Shown here: piece by piece, positions 63,349 to 64,000 of the stretch
How positions within the stretch are numbered: position 1 is the first letter of the stretch
Layout of the letters: every line of letters starts with the position of its first letter
Assembly: GCF_004000845.1 (NCBI RefSeq)
Contig: NZ_BIMA01000004.1
Span: forward strand, 59,896 to 123,895
Reading direction: 5' to 3'
From: Paenibacillus koleovorans NBRC 103111
Lineage (GTDB): Bacteria > Bacillota > Bacilli > Paenibacillales > NBRC-103111
DNA length: 64,000 bases
Made by a program: the position numbers and the translations under genes
The notes under the pieces: generated by a model
Seen by the model: only the letters and a program-made list of their open reading frames with translations
Databases searched by the model: none
Told to the model about the DNA's origin: nothing

Positions 63349-64000
63349 TCAGCGGATTTTTCCAGATATCATACGTGTACTGGTCAAGCGAGTATTTCCC
63401 GTGGAATCCCTCAACTCTACAAACATCACCGTGACCGTTTGCAAGTAGTAGCTCTTCTCCGCATTCGCATCCTGACGGGCCACGAGTCCGCTTCCTCGGA
63501 TGTACCTCGCTTTAAGCGTGACCGTTCCTCCACTTACCGTCCCTTCTGCAATCACGGAACCACCGTCATAGTACAAGCGAGTAGTGACACCATTCTCTGT
63601 ACGCTCGGTCAGCAGACCATCCCTATTGTACTTGTAATCTTTCCAGTGGCAGTATGGTGCTCTTAGCGCTTTGAGACAGGTTCACGTACTCTGACGTAAC
63701 GGCTGCAATACTTTCTTCATAAGTCAGTCCTGTGGCTTGCTGATGATCGAGTGCTTCTCCAACCTCTTTAAGGGTATACCCTTTATCCAGCTCGGATTGA
63801 ATGACGTCTTCCTCAATGGAGAATTTCTCTTTCAGCTTCTCTACTTTCTTTTTTGTGGCTGGCGTTTTCTCTTCCTGGTGTTGAAGGAGTGTCCTGGGGT
63901 GCAACCGAAGCAGCTAAGCGATAAACTGAAAGATTTGTTTCTGTAAATTCAAGGTGTTCATGAAGCTCCCCCGCTTTAACAAGCGACGGACTGTTTATGA
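63349..64000 (-). pseudogene. RHS/YD-repeat protein remnants, cut by window edge
   Basis: Several frames carry pieces of one RHS protein. 63349-63610 reads GVTTRLYYDGGSVIAEGTVS, RQDANAEKSYYLQ and VELRDSTGNTRL with two frameshifts. 63623-63904 reads KKVEKLKEKFSIEEDVIQSE and LDKGYTLKEVGEALDHQQAT, a helical region seen between repeats in wall-associated RHS proteins. It is joined abruptly to the repeat part, which suggests an internal deletion. The gene probably continues beyond 64000. Confidence 0.68.

Overview
The window is chromosomal DNA from a high-GC, endospore-forming Bacillota, most likely a Paenibacillaceae member (Paenibacillus/Cohnella type). The evidence is AGGAGG-type ribosome binding sites with frequent GTG/TTG starts, two S-layer-homology (SLH) surface proteins, Lpl-type sugar ABC transporters with two-component partners, a B. 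subtilis-like mmg/prp operon, CheX, and a second RsgA-type GTPase. No rRNA, tRNA or CRISPR array was seen.

Layout. 1-3.2 kb: the end of a MalF/MalG-type sugar permease operon, a Uma2-family protein, an alpha/beta hydrolase and a YusU-like small protein. 3.2-7.5 kb: a long, apparently structured leader and a 1,123-residue glycine-rich SLH surface protein. 7.7-8.8 kb: rsgA. 8.9-15.7 kb (minus): a translationally coupled pair, a DUF5107/TPR protein followed by a GH42-like giant protein, probably for glycoside breakdown. 15.9-18.3 kb (minus): DinB-like, ROK fructokinase-like and SDR genes. 18.3-19.8 kb: non-coding repeats. 19.9-23.0 kb: cheX and an OmpR/EnvZ-type two-component pair. 23.0-23.5 kb: a small antitoxin-like gene with a broken Doc toxin. 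23.5-27.2 kb: a heterodimeric ABC exporter. 27.7-30.1 kb: VOC, LysR, a PHP phosphatase and a small membrane protein. 30.1-31.1 kb: more repeats.

31.2-36.6 kb (minus) is an Lpl-type sugar uptake operon (lipoprotein, two permeases) with a beta-propeller gene behind a terminator. Divergent from it are a REC-BTAD response regulator and a 7TM hybrid kinase that carries two kinase cores (37-41.2 kb). These plausibly sense a carbohydrate and control the transporter. 41.3-45.6 kb: an S8/S53-type peptidase homologue with unusual active-site residues, then a second SLH protein with a tandem 657-660 bp internal repeat. 45.7-53.9 kb (minus): a seven-gene acyl-CoA/2-methylcitrate operon. It carries acyl-CoA dehydrogenase, thiolase, 3-hydroxyacyl-CoA dehydrogenase, a second acyl-CoA dehydrogenase, methylisocitrate lyase, methylcitrate synthase and methylcitrate dehydratase, enough for short-chain acyl-CoA oxidation and propionyl-CoA disposal.

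53.9-54.9 kb is again repeat-rich. 55.0-61.0 kb (minus) encodes a 2,011-residue DUF4011-type SF1 helicase/nuclease that resembles single-gene defence proteins; its nuclease motif looks degraded. 61.3-64.0 kb is AT-richer and decayed: small membrane proteins, a gene remnant, and an RHS polymorphic-toxin gene broken by several frameshifts, with a type-44-like toxin tip and a possible immunity gene.

The least expected features are a multi-hairpin intergenic repeat found at three main loci, the dual-core kinase, the glycine-loop SLH protein, and several enzymes whose family motifs are missing.
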